Positions 1 to 7,929 of a stretch of DNA of 19,285 nucleotides are shown here, piece after piece. This DNA is from Piscirickettsiaceae bacterium (GTDB lineage Bacteria; Pseudomonadota; Gammaproteobacteria; Methylococcales; Cycloclasticaceae). How positions within the stretch are numbered: the first letter of the stretch is position 1; each line of letters opens with the position of its first letter. Under the pieces are notes generated by a model. It had not been told where the DNA came from and ran no database searches. It worked only from the letters and a program-made list of their open reading frames with translations. Where the stretch lies: positions 1 through 19,285 of the forward strand of contig NVSW01000012.1 in NCBI GenBank assembly GCA_002401365.1. Reading direction: 5' to 3'. Made by a program: the position numbers and the translations under genes.

Positions 1-47
1 CTGATATCTGGTTCATCATCAATAACAAGGATGTGTAGTTTATTCAT
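1..47 (-). CDS. ntrX: NtrX-type response regulator, N-terminal fragment (cut by window edge)
   Basis: Only the first 15 codons are inside the window, read from an ATG at 47 towards the left edge. They give MNKLHILVIDDEPDI, the first beta strand and acidic pair of a response-regulator receiver domain; the DD pair helps bind Mg2+ at the phosphorylation site. The start overlaps the ntrY stop by 8 bases, the usual sign of translational coupling between a kinase and its partner. I name it NtrX because of the upstream NtrY-like kinase. The AAA+ and DNA-binding domains that would confirm this lie outside the window, so receiver identity is well supported and the specific name is inferred. Confidence 0.75.
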   Translation of the reverse strand, partial: MNKLHILVIDDEPDI

Positions 48-2229
48 TTAGCTGTTTTCTCTCATTTAAGTTGGCGGTGGTTTCGGCAATAGGTGTTGCT
101 AATTGAATAACAAAAACAGCACCTGGCTCCTCTGTTTGTCGAAGGTGGATATGGCCTCCATGTTCTTCAATAATTTTTTTAACAATGGCCAACCCTAGGC
201 CAGTTCCCTTATCTTTCGAGGTAACATATGGCTCAAAGATATGTTCAATTTGAGAATTATCCACCCCTGGGCCATTATCAGCAATAATAATTTCCACAAA
301 ACCGAGTTCGGACTGATGCCGAACGGTAATCTCTATGTGGGGCTCTTGTTCATTCGCCACCGCTTCCTGAGCATTTTTAATTAAGTTAATGATGACTTGC
401 CTAAGCCGAACAGCATCGATTAACAGTTTGGGGAGGTCGCCATCGATATGAACGTCAAGGTAGTTGATTTGGCCTTGGTAAAGGCTAAGAACATCTTCGA
501 TTAAGGTGCCTATGTTGAGCAATTCCGACTTGCTTTGGGGCGGGCGAGCAAAATTTGAAAAGTCATTTACCATTTGTTTTAAAGCGCTTACCTGGTTGAC
601 GATGGTGTCGGTCGCTTTTTTTAATATGGCTTCTTCTTTGGCTTCGAGCTGATTGTGTAATTTGCGTTGCAAACGCTCGGCGGACAATTGAATGGGGGTA
701 AGGGGGTTTTTAATTTCATGCGCTAAGCGCCGCGCAACCTCTCCCCAAGCTGCATTACGTTGAGATTGTATTATCGGTGTTACATCGTCAAAAATAACGA
801 CGTAGCCGCTATGTTTATCGTCAGCGGTTAATAAGGGAGCGCCACGCAATAATAAGGTTTTCTTTTTGTGGTTGATGGTATATAGATATTCAAATTGCCA
901 TGTTTTGCTCGTGCAGGCCATGCGTTCATCAAGCAGTTGAATTAACTCAGTTAATGGATTAAGTTTCTTTGCAATATCGAATAGGGAGTGCTCTACCATC
1001 TCAGATATTGGCAGTTCTAGAATATTGTCTGCGCCTTGGTTGGTGGTCTTTAAATTAAATAACAGGTCAAAGCTCAGTACACCGTTTGAGAGATGGGCAA
1101 GTATTGTTTTTAAATAGCGGTGCTGGTTTTCTGCGTCCATTTGCGCTATTTGCGCTTGCTTCCGAGAGCTTGATATGCGTAACGTCATATCATTGAAAGA
1201 AGTTACTAAAAATCCAAGTTCGTCTTTGCGAGTGACTTTCAATTTTTTCTCATAATCACCCTTGGCGATAGCTTGAGTGCCTTTTACCAATTGCCTAATG
1301 GGTGCTACCAGTTGTCGTGCAAACAGAAAGGCAGCCCAGCTAGCGGCTAGCAGGCTAAATAACAAAACTAATGAGAGCGTTAAAGAGAAGCTGAATTTTA
1401 ATGATTGCCGTAAATAGCTGAATTCTTTATAGGCGGCATAGGCGGCTTCAACAGAGGTTGCTAATTCGCTAATATTTCCTGGAAGGGTATAAATAGCTTG
1501 TAAAAAACGTTGCGGGTTTGAGTTTTTTATTTCAACTAGAGCGCGGATTATCAAGCCACCATCTTCATTAGGTTCAAGGCCAATGTATTCACCATTTATT
1601 CTAGCTTGCAACAGTGTGGCATCGTCTGGTGAATTTGGAATGAGTACGCTAGGGTTGATATTTGTGGTGGCGATAATGCGACCCAGTTTGGAAAAAGCGG
1701 TCAGTTCATAGGCATTGGTTTGTTCGCGCAAGCCGGTTAACGTCAGGGATAAAAAGACGTCCGGTTCGGCCTCCAGTTGGTTGGCCAGTTTGCGAGCCTG
1801 TTTAAGTGTATTCCTTGTCCTTTCATCAAGTGATCGTTTGCTTAATTCGAGCGAATTTTTCATCGCATCATCAATTTGTACATTGAACCAACTGTCTACG
1901 CTTTGGTGTAGTAACTGATTCGAAAAATAAAAAACAATGCCGGTTGGGATAACAGAAATTGCTAGAAACAACGTTACAATTCGAGCGGTAATTCGTGAGC
2001 CAATGGCGTGCTTTCTATACTGATGCCATAGCCACTTAATATTAGATACCAGTAAGGCGAATAGAAATAACGCACCAGCGATGTTAAGTAGCACCAGCGC
2101 AGTGAACGTTTCATTAAACTGTGAAGAGGCTTGTGTTGCATGGCTCATTAGGTACAGGCTAACGAGCAGAACAATAAAAATGGCTGCAGGAATTAGGTAT
2201 GAGCGGAATTTTATTGACTTAACGGCCAT
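40..2229 (-). CDS. ntrY: NtrY-like membrane sensor histidine kinase
   Basis: Sensor kinase of an NtrY/NtrX pair, expected to autophosphorylate and pass phosphate to the response regulator starting at 47. I start it at the ATG at 2229 (729 aa); a TTG at 2256 would add nine residues. Counting from the ATG, hydrophobic segments lie near residues 11-31, 43-63, 82-104 and 280-304, with a long extracytoplasmic stretch between the last two. A HAMP linker follows (about 305-355), then a PAS-like region (about 370-485). The H-box AHEIKNPLTP carries the phospho-acceptor His504. The ATPase lobe has the N-box (NLIKNAQEAV), DNGPGVD and GTGLGLAIV. The four-helix membrane part plus HAMP and PAS is the NtrY layout. 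The start lies inside the end of the DUF4390 gene (19-base overlap), so the two are probably co-translated. No strong Shine-Dalgarno is visible. The signal sensed cannot be told from sequence. Confidence 0.93.
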   Translation of the reverse strand: MAVKSIKFRSYLIPAAIFIVLLVSLYLMSHATQASSQFNETFTALVLLNIAGALFLFALLVSNIKWLWHQYRKHAIGSRITARIVTLFLAISVIPTGIVFYFSNQLLHQSVDSWFNVQIDDAMKNSLELSKRSLDERTRNTLKQARKLANQLEAEPDVFLSLTLTGLREQTNAYELTAFSKLGRIIATTNINPSVLIPNSPDDATLLQARINGEYIGLEPNEDGGLIIRALVEIKNSNPQRFLQAIYTLPGNISELATSVEAAYAAYKEFSYLRQSLKFSFSLTLSLVLLFSLLAASWAAFLFARQLVAPIRQLVKGTQAIAKGDYEKKLKVTRKDELGFLVTSFNDMTLRISSSRKQAQIAQMDAENQHRYLKTILAHLSNGVLSFDLLFNLKTTNQGADNILELPISEMVEHSLFDIAKKLNPLTELIQLLDERMACTSKTWQFEYLYTINHKKKTLLLRGAPLLTADDKHSGYVVIFDDVTPIIQSQRNAAWGEVARRLAHEIKNPLTPIQLSAERLQRKLHNQLEAKEEAILKKATDTIVNQVSALKQMVNDFSNFARPPQSKSELLNIGTLIEDVLSLYQGQINYLDVHIDGDLPKLLIDAVRLRQVIINLIKNAQEAVANEQEPHIEITVRHQSELGFVEIIIADNGPGVDNSQIEHIFEPYVTSKDKGTGLGLAIVKKIIEEHGGHIHLRQTEEPGAVFVIQLATPIAETTANLNERKQLNE

Positions 2230-2771
2230 TGAAGTGGGTTGCTTGAGAGGTGCCAATTAGGCGTTATATATGCTAGTGGGCGCATGGGTAGGGGTAATGC
2301 TTCTATGTTGAGTGCAACGCTAAGCTTGGCCGAATGCTTCGAGGCTTGTAATGCTGCGATATTGTGTAAAGGGAGGTCATTTAATGTGCCAAGTGCATGG
2401 AGCGCTGGATACAAACCAGAAAAAACTTGTTTGTGGTTGCTGGTCACATCTGTCACTTGGTAGGTTTGTGATAGCGTGTGATACTTTAAACGGTAAGGAA
2501 AAACGAGGCTTGCTCGGCGTTTGTTCCAGAGCCAATTTCTATGTTGATAAATAATTAGCGATACATTAAAAGTTAGCGTAATGCCATTGTTAAGGGCTTC
2601 AATAATATCGTCATTTAAATAGTAGTCAATTCTGGCGTGTAATAGAGATGAGGAACCATTTGCTACAATTTCAGCGTGTTTTATCGTAATGCCAGTATTT
2701 TCATCAGCCATCGTAAGGCTTGTGGAAGCGAGGATGAGAACTAAAGCCAGCGTTATGAATGCGTTTTTCAT
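2211..2771 (-). CDS. DUF4390-type exported protein
   Basis: Protein of 186 aa with a signal peptide (MKNAFITLALVLILASTSLTMA, cleavage near residue 22), so it is probably periplasmic. The mature part has a W-rich patch around residues 78-88 (RNWLWNKRRAS) and alternating beta-type sequence. It resembles the DUF4390 proteins that gammaproteobacteria carry between rsmB and ntrY; the call rests on this context and general sequence character rather than a catalytic motif. The start is one base after the rsmB stop, and the 3' end overlaps the ntrY start. This places it in the same transcript and suggests a link to the extracytoplasmic part of NtrY, for example as an accessory sensor. That link is inference, and no biochemical role is known to me. 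Confidence 0.8.
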   Translation of the reverse strand: MKNAFITLALVLILASTSLTMADENTGITIKHAEIVANGSSSLLHARIDYYLNDDIIEALNNGITLTFNVSLIIYQHRNWLWNKRRASLVFPYRLKYHTLSQTYQVTDVTSNHKQVFSGLYPALHALGTLNDLPLHNIAALQASKHSAKLSVALNIEALPLPMRPLAYITPNWHLSSNPLQWPLSQ

Positions 2772-2772
2772 G

Positions 2773-4092
2773 CTAGATTTTTATTAGTCGTGCGTAATAA
2801 AAGCCATCCATATTGTCTTCCCCAGGTAATATTTGACGACCAAAGTCACAAGGGTGACCCCAGTCTGCCTGTATTGGTAATTCTTTGGCGTCATGTTGTT
2901 GTTTCAAAAAGAGTTCTATTTGCTTGCTGTTTTCACTAGCCAATATAGAGCAGGTGGCGTACAAAAGCACTCCGTTTTTGTCTAATAAGGGCCATATTGA
3001 TTTGAGTAGTTGTTGCTGTAACTCAACTAGCTTAGCTATGTCGCTAGGGCGGCGTAATATTTTTATATCGGGGTGTCGCCGAATAACCCCCGTTGCCGAA
3101 CAAGGCGCGTCGATCAGTATTCGCTGGAATGGTTTATTATCAAACCAAGTGCTTGTCTCTAAGCCATCTGCCGTTAATACGTTCGCCTGAAGCTTTAGAC
3201 GCTTGAGATTGTCTGCTACTCTTAGGTTTCGTTGTTCATCTATATCGATGGCGACAAGTGATACATTGTTTGGTGCAGACTCTAATATGTGTGCTGTTTT
3301 ACCGCCCGGCGCTGCGCAAACATCAAGAATATGTTGCCCTTCCTTAATGTCAAGAAGTTGGGCCGCTAATTGTGCGGCACTATCTTGCACAGATGAGGCG
3401 CCTTGCCAAAAACTGGGTAAGCGATCTACGCTAACAGCATGCTCAAGTGTGAGGCCAATTTGATTATAGGGGTGTGGAGTGGCATCAATCTCGTGTTTAT
3501 TGAGCTCCATAAGGTAATCGGTGCGATTGGTGGCCCTTGTGTTGACCCGTATCGACATGGGTGGGCGTTGATTGTTAGCTGCCAAAATATCAACGAGGCT
3601 TTCTTGCCAATCTTGTTGAAACTGCTCTACTAACCAATGAGGGTGTGCATATTGTTGCTCAATGGAGGCGTCGACGGTGGTTTCTATCTGCTGTTGTTCA
3701 CGTAAAAAGCGCCTTAAAACGGCATTTAATAGACCTTTTGCCCATGTTTTTTTGCTTTTAATGCACGCTTTGACCGTTTCGGAAACAGCGGCGTGATCCG
3801 GCGTGTTTAGGTAAATGATTTGGTATAAGCCTGTTAAAGCAAGAACATGGATATCAATATCTTTTGGTTTAAAAGGTTTTTTCAACAGTATTGCTAATAC
3901 TGCTTCTAGCCGATAAAGCCATCGTAATGTGCCGTAACAAAGCTCTTTGCAAAAGGCTTGGTCACGAATCTCTAAATGCTCGCAAAGGTGTAATGCGTCC
4001 GTTAGTGATTTGTTGTCTTGTACGACAGCACAAATTATTTTAACGGCGGTGTATCGTGCCGACGCGGAATTATTGGTTAGTGACACTTGCAT
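2773..4092 (-). CDS. rsmB: 16S rRNA (cytosine-967 C5)-methyltransferase RsmB
   Basis: Methylates C967 of 16S rRNA using S-adenosylmethionine. An N-terminal NusB-like RNA-binding domain (about residues 8-135) is followed by a Rossmann methyltransferase domain. Motif I reads DVCAAPGGKT (about 257-266). Motif IV is DAPCSATGVIRRHPD with Cys331, and motif VI is YATCSI with Cys381; these are the paired cysteines used by m5C RNA methyltransferases. I chose the ATG at 4092 because it forms a TAATG stop-start overlap with fmt and gives a 439-aa protein whose N-terminus fits the family. An in-frame ATG at 4104 would add four residues. The order def-fmt-rsmB is conserved in many gammaproteobacteria. In E. 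coli trkA follows, whereas here the DUF4390 and ntrYX genes do. Confidence 0.96.
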   Translation of the reverse strand: MQVSLTNNSASARYTAVKIICAVVQDNKSLTDALHLCEHLEIRDQAFCKELCYGTLRWLYRLEAVLAILLKKPFKPKDIDIHVLALTGLYQIIYLNTPDHAAVSETVKACIKSKKTWAKGLLNAVLRRFLREQQQIETTVDASIEQQYAHPHWLVEQFQQDWQESLVDILAANNQRPPMSIRVNTRATNRTDYLMELNKHEIDATPHPYNQIGLTLEHAVSVDRLPSFWQGASSVQDSAAQLAAQLLDIKEGQHILDVCAAPGGKTAHILESAPNNVSLVAIDIDEQRNLRVADNLKRLKLQANVLTADGLETSTWFDNKPFQRILIDAPCSATGVIRRHPDIKILRRPSDIAKLVELQQQLLKSIWPLLDKNGVLLYATCSILASENSKQIELFLKQQHDAKELPIQADWGHPCDFGRQILPGEDNMDGFYYARLIKI

Positions 4093-5015
4093 TATCCGAG
4101 GCATAATTTATCGAGGTTTTGGGAAGCAAGAAAGTCTGCTGTGGGCATTTTTCGTTTATTGGCGGCTTGTAGTTCGGTAATTTCTAGCTGTCCTTCTGCG
4201 CAAGCTACGTACAACTTACCATCAGCTACACTAATTGACCCAGGTTTTTCAGTCGCGTTTATTGTTACCAAGTTTGCTTGCCAAATTCGCAATGGCTTCC
4301 CCTTCAAAGTGGTGTGGCAAACAGGCCATGGGTTGAAAGCACGAACAGCTCTGTGTAACTCTTCGGCAGGCCTATTCCAGTCTAGTAATGCTTCTTGTTT
4401 AGACAGTTTTTCAGCGTAACTGGCTTCAGTTGGAACTTGTTGGATGGGTGTTAGTGTCTTATTTTCTATATTTGGGAGCAGGTCTATTAAAACGTCCGCT
4501 CCCAATGTTGATAATTTGCTATGTAATGATGCAGACGTATCGTTGTGGTCGATAGGGCAGATGCTTTTAACCAATATGTCCCCAGTATCGAGCCCTTTGT
4601 CCATTTGCATTAAAGTGATGCCGGTTTTTTCGTCACCATTTAATATAGCTCGTTGAATGGGAGCTGCCCCGCGCCATGTTGGTAATAAAGAAGCGTGTAT
4701 ATTGATGCAGCCGTAGGTAGGCGTTTTTAGTACCTTCTCGGGTAATATAATGCCATAGGCAACAACAATTATGAGGTCGGGCTGATAGGCATTTAAGGCT
4801 TTTAGTTCATCGGGGTGTTTGAAATTAATGGGTTGTTCGATGGCTAAATTGTTATCCAGTGCACCTTGTTTAATGGGGCTAACTTTAATTTTCCTGCCGC
4901 GACCAGCGGGCCTATCTGGTTGAGTGTAAACCGCGCAAATATTATGTTCGCTAGCGATAAGGGCTTGTAATGCCGGTAGCGAAAACTCAGGAGTGCCTGC
5001 AAATATGATGTTCAT
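4092..5015 (-). CDS. fmt: Methionyl-tRNA formyltransferase
   Basis: Transfers a formyl group from 10-formyl-tetrahydrofolate to initiator Met-tRNA, making the fMet-tRNA that starts translation. The 307-aa length fits the family (E. coli about 315). The N-terminal formyltransferase fold starts MNIIFAGTPEFS. The flexible loop TQPDRPAGRGRK (about 31-42) is the segment that contacts the tRNA acceptor end. The catalytic triad is Asn105 and His107 in INIHASLLP, with Asp143 in KGLDTGD. The C-terminal part (about 205-300) is the tRNA-binding OB-like domain. The gene lies 23 bases after def, whose product removes the formyl group later, and overlaps rsmB through TAATG. This is a clear assignment with no missing key residue. 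Confidence 0.97.
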   Translation of the reverse strand: MNIIFAGTPEFSLPALQALIASEHNICAVYTQPDRPAGRGRKIKVSPIKQGALDNNLAIEQPINFKHPDELKALNAYQPDLIIVVAYGIILPEKVLKTPTYGCINIHASLLPTWRGAAPIQRAILNGDEKTGITLMQMDKGLDTGDILVKSICPIDHNDTSASLHSKLSTLGADVLIDLLPNIENKTLTPIQQVPTEASYAEKLSKQEALLDWNRPAEELHRAVRAFNPWPVCHTTLKGKPLRIWQANLVTINATEKPGSISVADGKLYVACAEGQLEITELQAANKRKMPTADFLASQNLDKLCLG

Positions 5016-5038
5016 GGGCGGATGTGGCTGGTGAATGG

Positions 5039-5566
5039 TTAAGAACTGACGACGCGTTCAGCGATTTCTTTATCTATTTTTAGCAGCTTTTTGCGTATTC
5101 TATTGCGTTTAAGTGGGGAAAGGTAATCAACAAATAGTTTGCCATTTAGGTGATCAACTTCGTGTTGAATACAAACCGCTAATAGTCCATCTGTGCTGAG
5201 CTCAAAGGGTTGGCCTTGGCGGTCTAAGGCCATAACAGTTATTACCTCAGCCCTTTCCACATCTTCAAAAAAACCAGGCACAGACAAACAACCTTCTTGA
5301 GAAATTTCGACACCTTCTTTGTGGGTGATGACTGGGTTAATGAGACATAGAGGTTGATCATTGTCCTCAGATACGTCGATAACAATTAACCGTTGGTGAA
5401 AGTTGACCTGTGTTGCTGCCAACCCAACTCCAGGCGCGGCGTACATGGTTTCAAACATGTCGTTGACGAACCGTCTAAAACCGTCGTCTATGGTATCAAG
5501 GGCAACGTCTGACGCCTTTGTACGAAGACGTTTGTCTGGAAAGTGGAGGATGTCTAATTTGGCCAT
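5039..5566 (-). CDS. def: Peptide deformylase
   Basis: Removes the N-formyl group from nascent proteins; a metal (usually Fe2+) hydrolase. The protein is 175 aa, close to E. coli Def. All three family motifs are intact: GVGLAATQ (residues 46-53), EGCLS (91-95, metal ligand Cys93) and QHEVDHL (134-140, ligands His135 and His139, catalytic Glu136). The basic C-terminal tail (KRNRIRKKLLK) is typical of type 1 enzymes that dock near the ribosomal exit tunnel. This is the first gene of the minus-strand run def-fmt-rsmB-DUF4390-ntrY-ntrX and is divergent from the LysM gene. The bases before the ATG contain no good Shine-Dalgarno. Confidence 0.97.
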   Translation of the reverse strand: MAKLDILHFPDKRLRTKASDVALDTIDDGFRRFVNDMFETMYAAPGVGLAATQVNFHQRLIVIDVSEDNDQPLCLINPVITHKEGVEISQEGCLSVPGFFEDVERAEVITVMALDRQGQPFELSTDGLLAVCIQHEVDHLNGKLFVDYLSPLKRNRIRKKLLKIDKEIAERVVSS

Positions 5567-5610
5567 TTTAGTGTCTGAAATGTGCGTTTCTACTCAATTA
5601 CTCGATAAGA

Positions 5611-5616
5611 ATTATA
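5611..5616 (-). promoter_or_regulatory. Candidate -10 box for the def operon
   Basis: On the minus strand these bases read TATAAT, a perfect sigma-70 -10 hexamer, 45 bases before the def ATG. The matching -35 region (about 5634-5639, TACAAA) is weak, so the call rests on the -10 and its position in a divergent intergenic region. Confidence 0.45.
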
Positions 5617-5622
5617 ACGATT

Positions 5623-5650
5623 TTGCTTTAAACTTTGTATAGTCTACATT
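5623..5650 (+). promoter_or_regulatory. Candidate promoter for the LysM gene
   Basis: TTGCTT at 5623-5628 and TACATT at 5645-5650 are separated by 16 bases and lie about 48 bases before the LysM ATG. Both hexamers are imperfect. The position overlaps the candidate def promoter, so the two directions may compete. Confidence 0.3.
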
Positions 5651-5697
5651 TTAGGCTAGACTTAGACTATCTTTAAGTTGCCAATAAAAGGAATATC

Positions 5698-6720
5698 ATG
5701 GCTATAAAAAAATTAATGGGTTTGGTACTTGGTTTGATGCTAGCAGGTAATGTAGTGGCTACCGATATTGAATTGAACCCCTCTCATCCAGACCGATATG
5801 TTGTTGTGAAAGGCGATACATTATGGGACATTTCAGCCCGTTTTTTAAGAACACCTTGGCGTTGGCCAGATATTTGGCAAGCGAATGAACAAATTGAGAA
5901 TCCTCATTTAATTTATCCGGGCGATATCATAGAGCTATCGTTTGTCGATGGTCAGCCTAGGCTAACATTGAATAGAGGAAACGGTAAGTTGTCTCCGTCG
6001 ATTAGACGGTCGGACGCAGCAGGTGCTATTCCAGTTATCCCCATTGGCGCGATTGCGGCATTTTTGACCAATCCTCGAGTGATGACGCAGGAAGAATATG
6101 ACGCGGCACCTTATATTGTAGCTTTTAGTGATGAACATATATTAGGCTCGGCAGGAAATAAGGCGTATGTCCGTTCCATCGAGCAAGATAGTACCACAGG
6201 CTATGCTGTTGTCAGGCAAGGTGAAGAGTACATAGATGCTGAAACGGGAGAGTCTTTAGGCTTTGAATCAGTGTTTATTGCGGAATCTGCCGTTGAAACG
6301 ACGGGTGACCCTGCGACCATTATGTTGTCGAAATCAACTAGAGAAGCCACTAAGGGTGATCGTTTATTACCCATTATTGAAGGAAAAATCATTCAAAACT
6401 TTCATCCACACCCAGTGGCTGGTGACTTACAAGGACACATCATTGGTGTGGTAGACGGGGTGAACCAAATAGGCCAATATAATGTTGTGGTTATCGATAA
6501 AGGTATTAAAGATGGTGTTGAAGTAGGGCACGTCTTTATCATTGATCATGCAGGTGAGAAGATAAGGGACGTGATAGCTGGAGCGGGCGAAGAAGTACAG
6601 TTGCCAAATGAAGAAGCAGGAACGTTGATGATCTTCCGTGCTTTTGAACGCGTCAGTTACGGTTTAGTGATGGAAGCCAAACGTGTTATGCATCGTTTGG
6701 ATGTTGTTCGCGCACCTTAA
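5698..6720 (+). CDS. Exported LysM-domain protein
   Basis: Protein of 340 aa that probably binds peptidoglycan in the periplasm. A signal peptide covers about residues 1-21 (basic MAIKK start, hydrophobic core, VVA before the cut). One LysM domain follows at about 33-81, recognisable from YVVVKGDTLWDISARF, the W-rich centre WRWPDIWQAN and the closing IYPGDIIEL. The remaining 260 residues have no motif I recognise and look mostly beta-rich. A similar LysM gene sits between def and dprA in Pseudomonas and relatives, divergent from def as here. The ribosome binding site AAAGGA lies 6-11 bases before the ATG. An intrinsic terminator starts 20 bases after the stop, so this gene is probably its own transcription unit. 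Its exact role (wall remodelling or envelope integrity) is unknown. Confidence 0.9.
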   Translation: MAIKKLMGLVLGLMLAGNVVATDIELNPSHPDRYVVVKGDTLWDISARFLRTPWRWPDIWQANEQIENPHLIYPGDIIELSFVDGQPRLTLNRGNGKLSPSIRRSDAAGAIPVIPIGAIAAFLTNPRVMTQEEYDAAPYIVAFSDEHILGSAGNKAYVRSIEQDSTTGYAVVRQGEEYIDAETGESLGFESVFIAESAVETTGDPATIMLSKSTREATKGDRLLPIIEGKIIQNFHPHPVAGDLQGHIIGVVDGVNQIGQYNVVVIDKGIKDGVEVGHVFIIDHAGEKIRDVIAGAGEEVQLPNEEAGTLMIFRAFERVSYGLVMEAKRVMHRLDVVRAP

Positions 6721-6723
6721 GTC

Positions 6724-7882
6724 TTGACGAAACAAGCTGCGCCCGATGAAGCTACTTCGTCGGGCGTTTCTTTTGAGGAACTAAAATATTGGCTGGCCTT
6801 ATGGCGCGTTAAAGGCGTTGGTGCAAAAAAGTTTTTGCACTTGTTGAACCACTTTGAGACCCCCGCAAACAGTTTTTGCCGCTGCCTCATCAGATCTTAG
6901 GAAGGCAGGCTTGAAAGACGCGGCAGTCTCACACATTAAAAACTTTAATTGGGATGAAATCGAACAAGACCTGAGCTGGCTGTCTAATCCAGGCTGTGAA
7001 TTGATGTGTTGGCATGATGCTGATTACCCCGTGTTACTAAAAGAGATTTCTGACCCCCCGCCGTTGTTATTTATCCGCGGCGACAGGTCGCTTTTATGTT
7101 CCTTACAAATTGCTATCGTTGGTAGCAGGAATCCAACGCCAACGGCGCAGCAAACAGCGCGGGCCTTTGCAAAAAGCTTAGCGACATTTGGCTTAACCGT
7201 TACCAGTGGCCTAGCGTTAGGTGTCGATCAAGGTGCGCACCAAGGCGCTTTAGATGCGAATGGAACAACGATAGCCGTTGCCGCGACAGGTTTGGATCGG
7301 GTCTACCCCGCCAAACATAAGCCATTAGCAGAAAGAATTATTCAAACAGGCGCTATCGTGTCAGAATTCCCGATTGGTACACGGCCGAAACCGGGTTATT
7401 TCCCACGTCGTAACCGTATAATTAGCGGTATGAGTTTGGGTGTTTTAGTCGTGGAGGCTGCTATTAAAAGTGGCTCTCTTGTTACCGCACGTCACGCGAT
7501 GGAACAGGGGCGAGATGTATTTGCGATACCAGGGTCTATTCATAATCCACTGGCAAAAGGATGCCATCATTTGATTCGTCAAGGAGCAAAGCTGGTTGAA
7601 ACGGCTGAGGATATTTTGGAAGAATTGGGGCAAATTGCACAATTGGCGAGTAATGGTAGTGAAGCATCCTCTAGCGTCGAAAAAAATAATGAGCCAAAAT
7701 TAGAGGCGGAATACCTTGTTTTACTTGAAAAAATTGCTTTTGAACCCACATCAGTGGATGTACTTGTTCAGGAATGTGAATTTACAGCAGAAGAAATTTC
7801 GTCTATGTTACTAGTATTAGAACTACAAGGTTATGTATCATCTGCACCTGGCGGCTTATTCTATCGGTGTTCAGCCGGATGA
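6724..7882 (+). CDS. dprA: DNA processing protein DprA, apparent +1 frameshift near the 5' end
   Basis: DprA (Smf) binds single-stranded DNA entering during transformation and loads RecA. The intact main frame (6854-7882) holds the Rossmann core: IAIVGSRNP, TSGLALGVDQGAH, VYPAKH, SEFPIGTRP, FPRRNRIISG and RDVFAIPGS. It ends with a C-terminal winged-helix-like region (about the last 65 residues). That frame has a TGA at 6845-6847, so alone it would start at a TTG at 6854 and lack the N-terminal helical domain. The missing part is in another frame, from a TTG at 6724: SFEELKYWLALWRVKGVGAK continues to FETP, then runs into a TAG at 6898. Joining the frames at the CCCCC run (6860-6864) by dropping one base gives FETPQTVFAAASSDLRKAG and a normal 385-aa protein. 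This may be a sequencing error, a real mutation or frameshifting. No strong Shine-Dalgarno precedes the TTG, so start choice is uncertain. Confidence 0.85.
6740..6774 (+). terminator. Strong intrinsic terminator after the LysM gene, inside the dprA 5' region
   Basis: A 12-bp stem pairs 6740-6751 (CGCCCGATGAAG) with 6755-6766 (CTTCGTCGGGCG), with one G-T wobble and a CTA loop. The stem is GC-rich at the base and is followed directly by TTTCTTTT (6767-6774). This is a textbook Rho-independent terminator. It lies within the frame that encodes the presumed DprA N-terminus, so translating ribosomes would disrupt it. Confidence 0.85.
6860..6864 (+). other. dprA: Probable frameshift site in dprA (CCCCC run)
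   Basis: The DprA-like N-terminal frame (codon starts at 6721 plus multiples of 3) and the core frame are offset by +1. Both are open between 6848 and 6897. Removing one C from this run makes the join closest to the DprA consensus. A run of T at 6873-6877 is a second possible site. Confidence 0.7.
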
Positions 7883-7902
7883 AGTTTGATTACAAACCAT
7901 GT

Positions 7903-7917
7903 TGTTAAGACTTAACA
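7903..7917. repeat. Short perfect palindrome between dprA and smg
   Basis: TGTTAAG, one central A, then CTTAACA: 7-base arms that are exact reverse complements. It ends 12 bases before the smg ATG and just upstream of its ribosome binding site (AGGA, 7921-7924). It could be an operator or a small mRNA hairpin. There is no T tract, so it is not a terminator. Confidence 0.4.
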
Positions 7918-7929
7918 CTTAGGAAAAAC

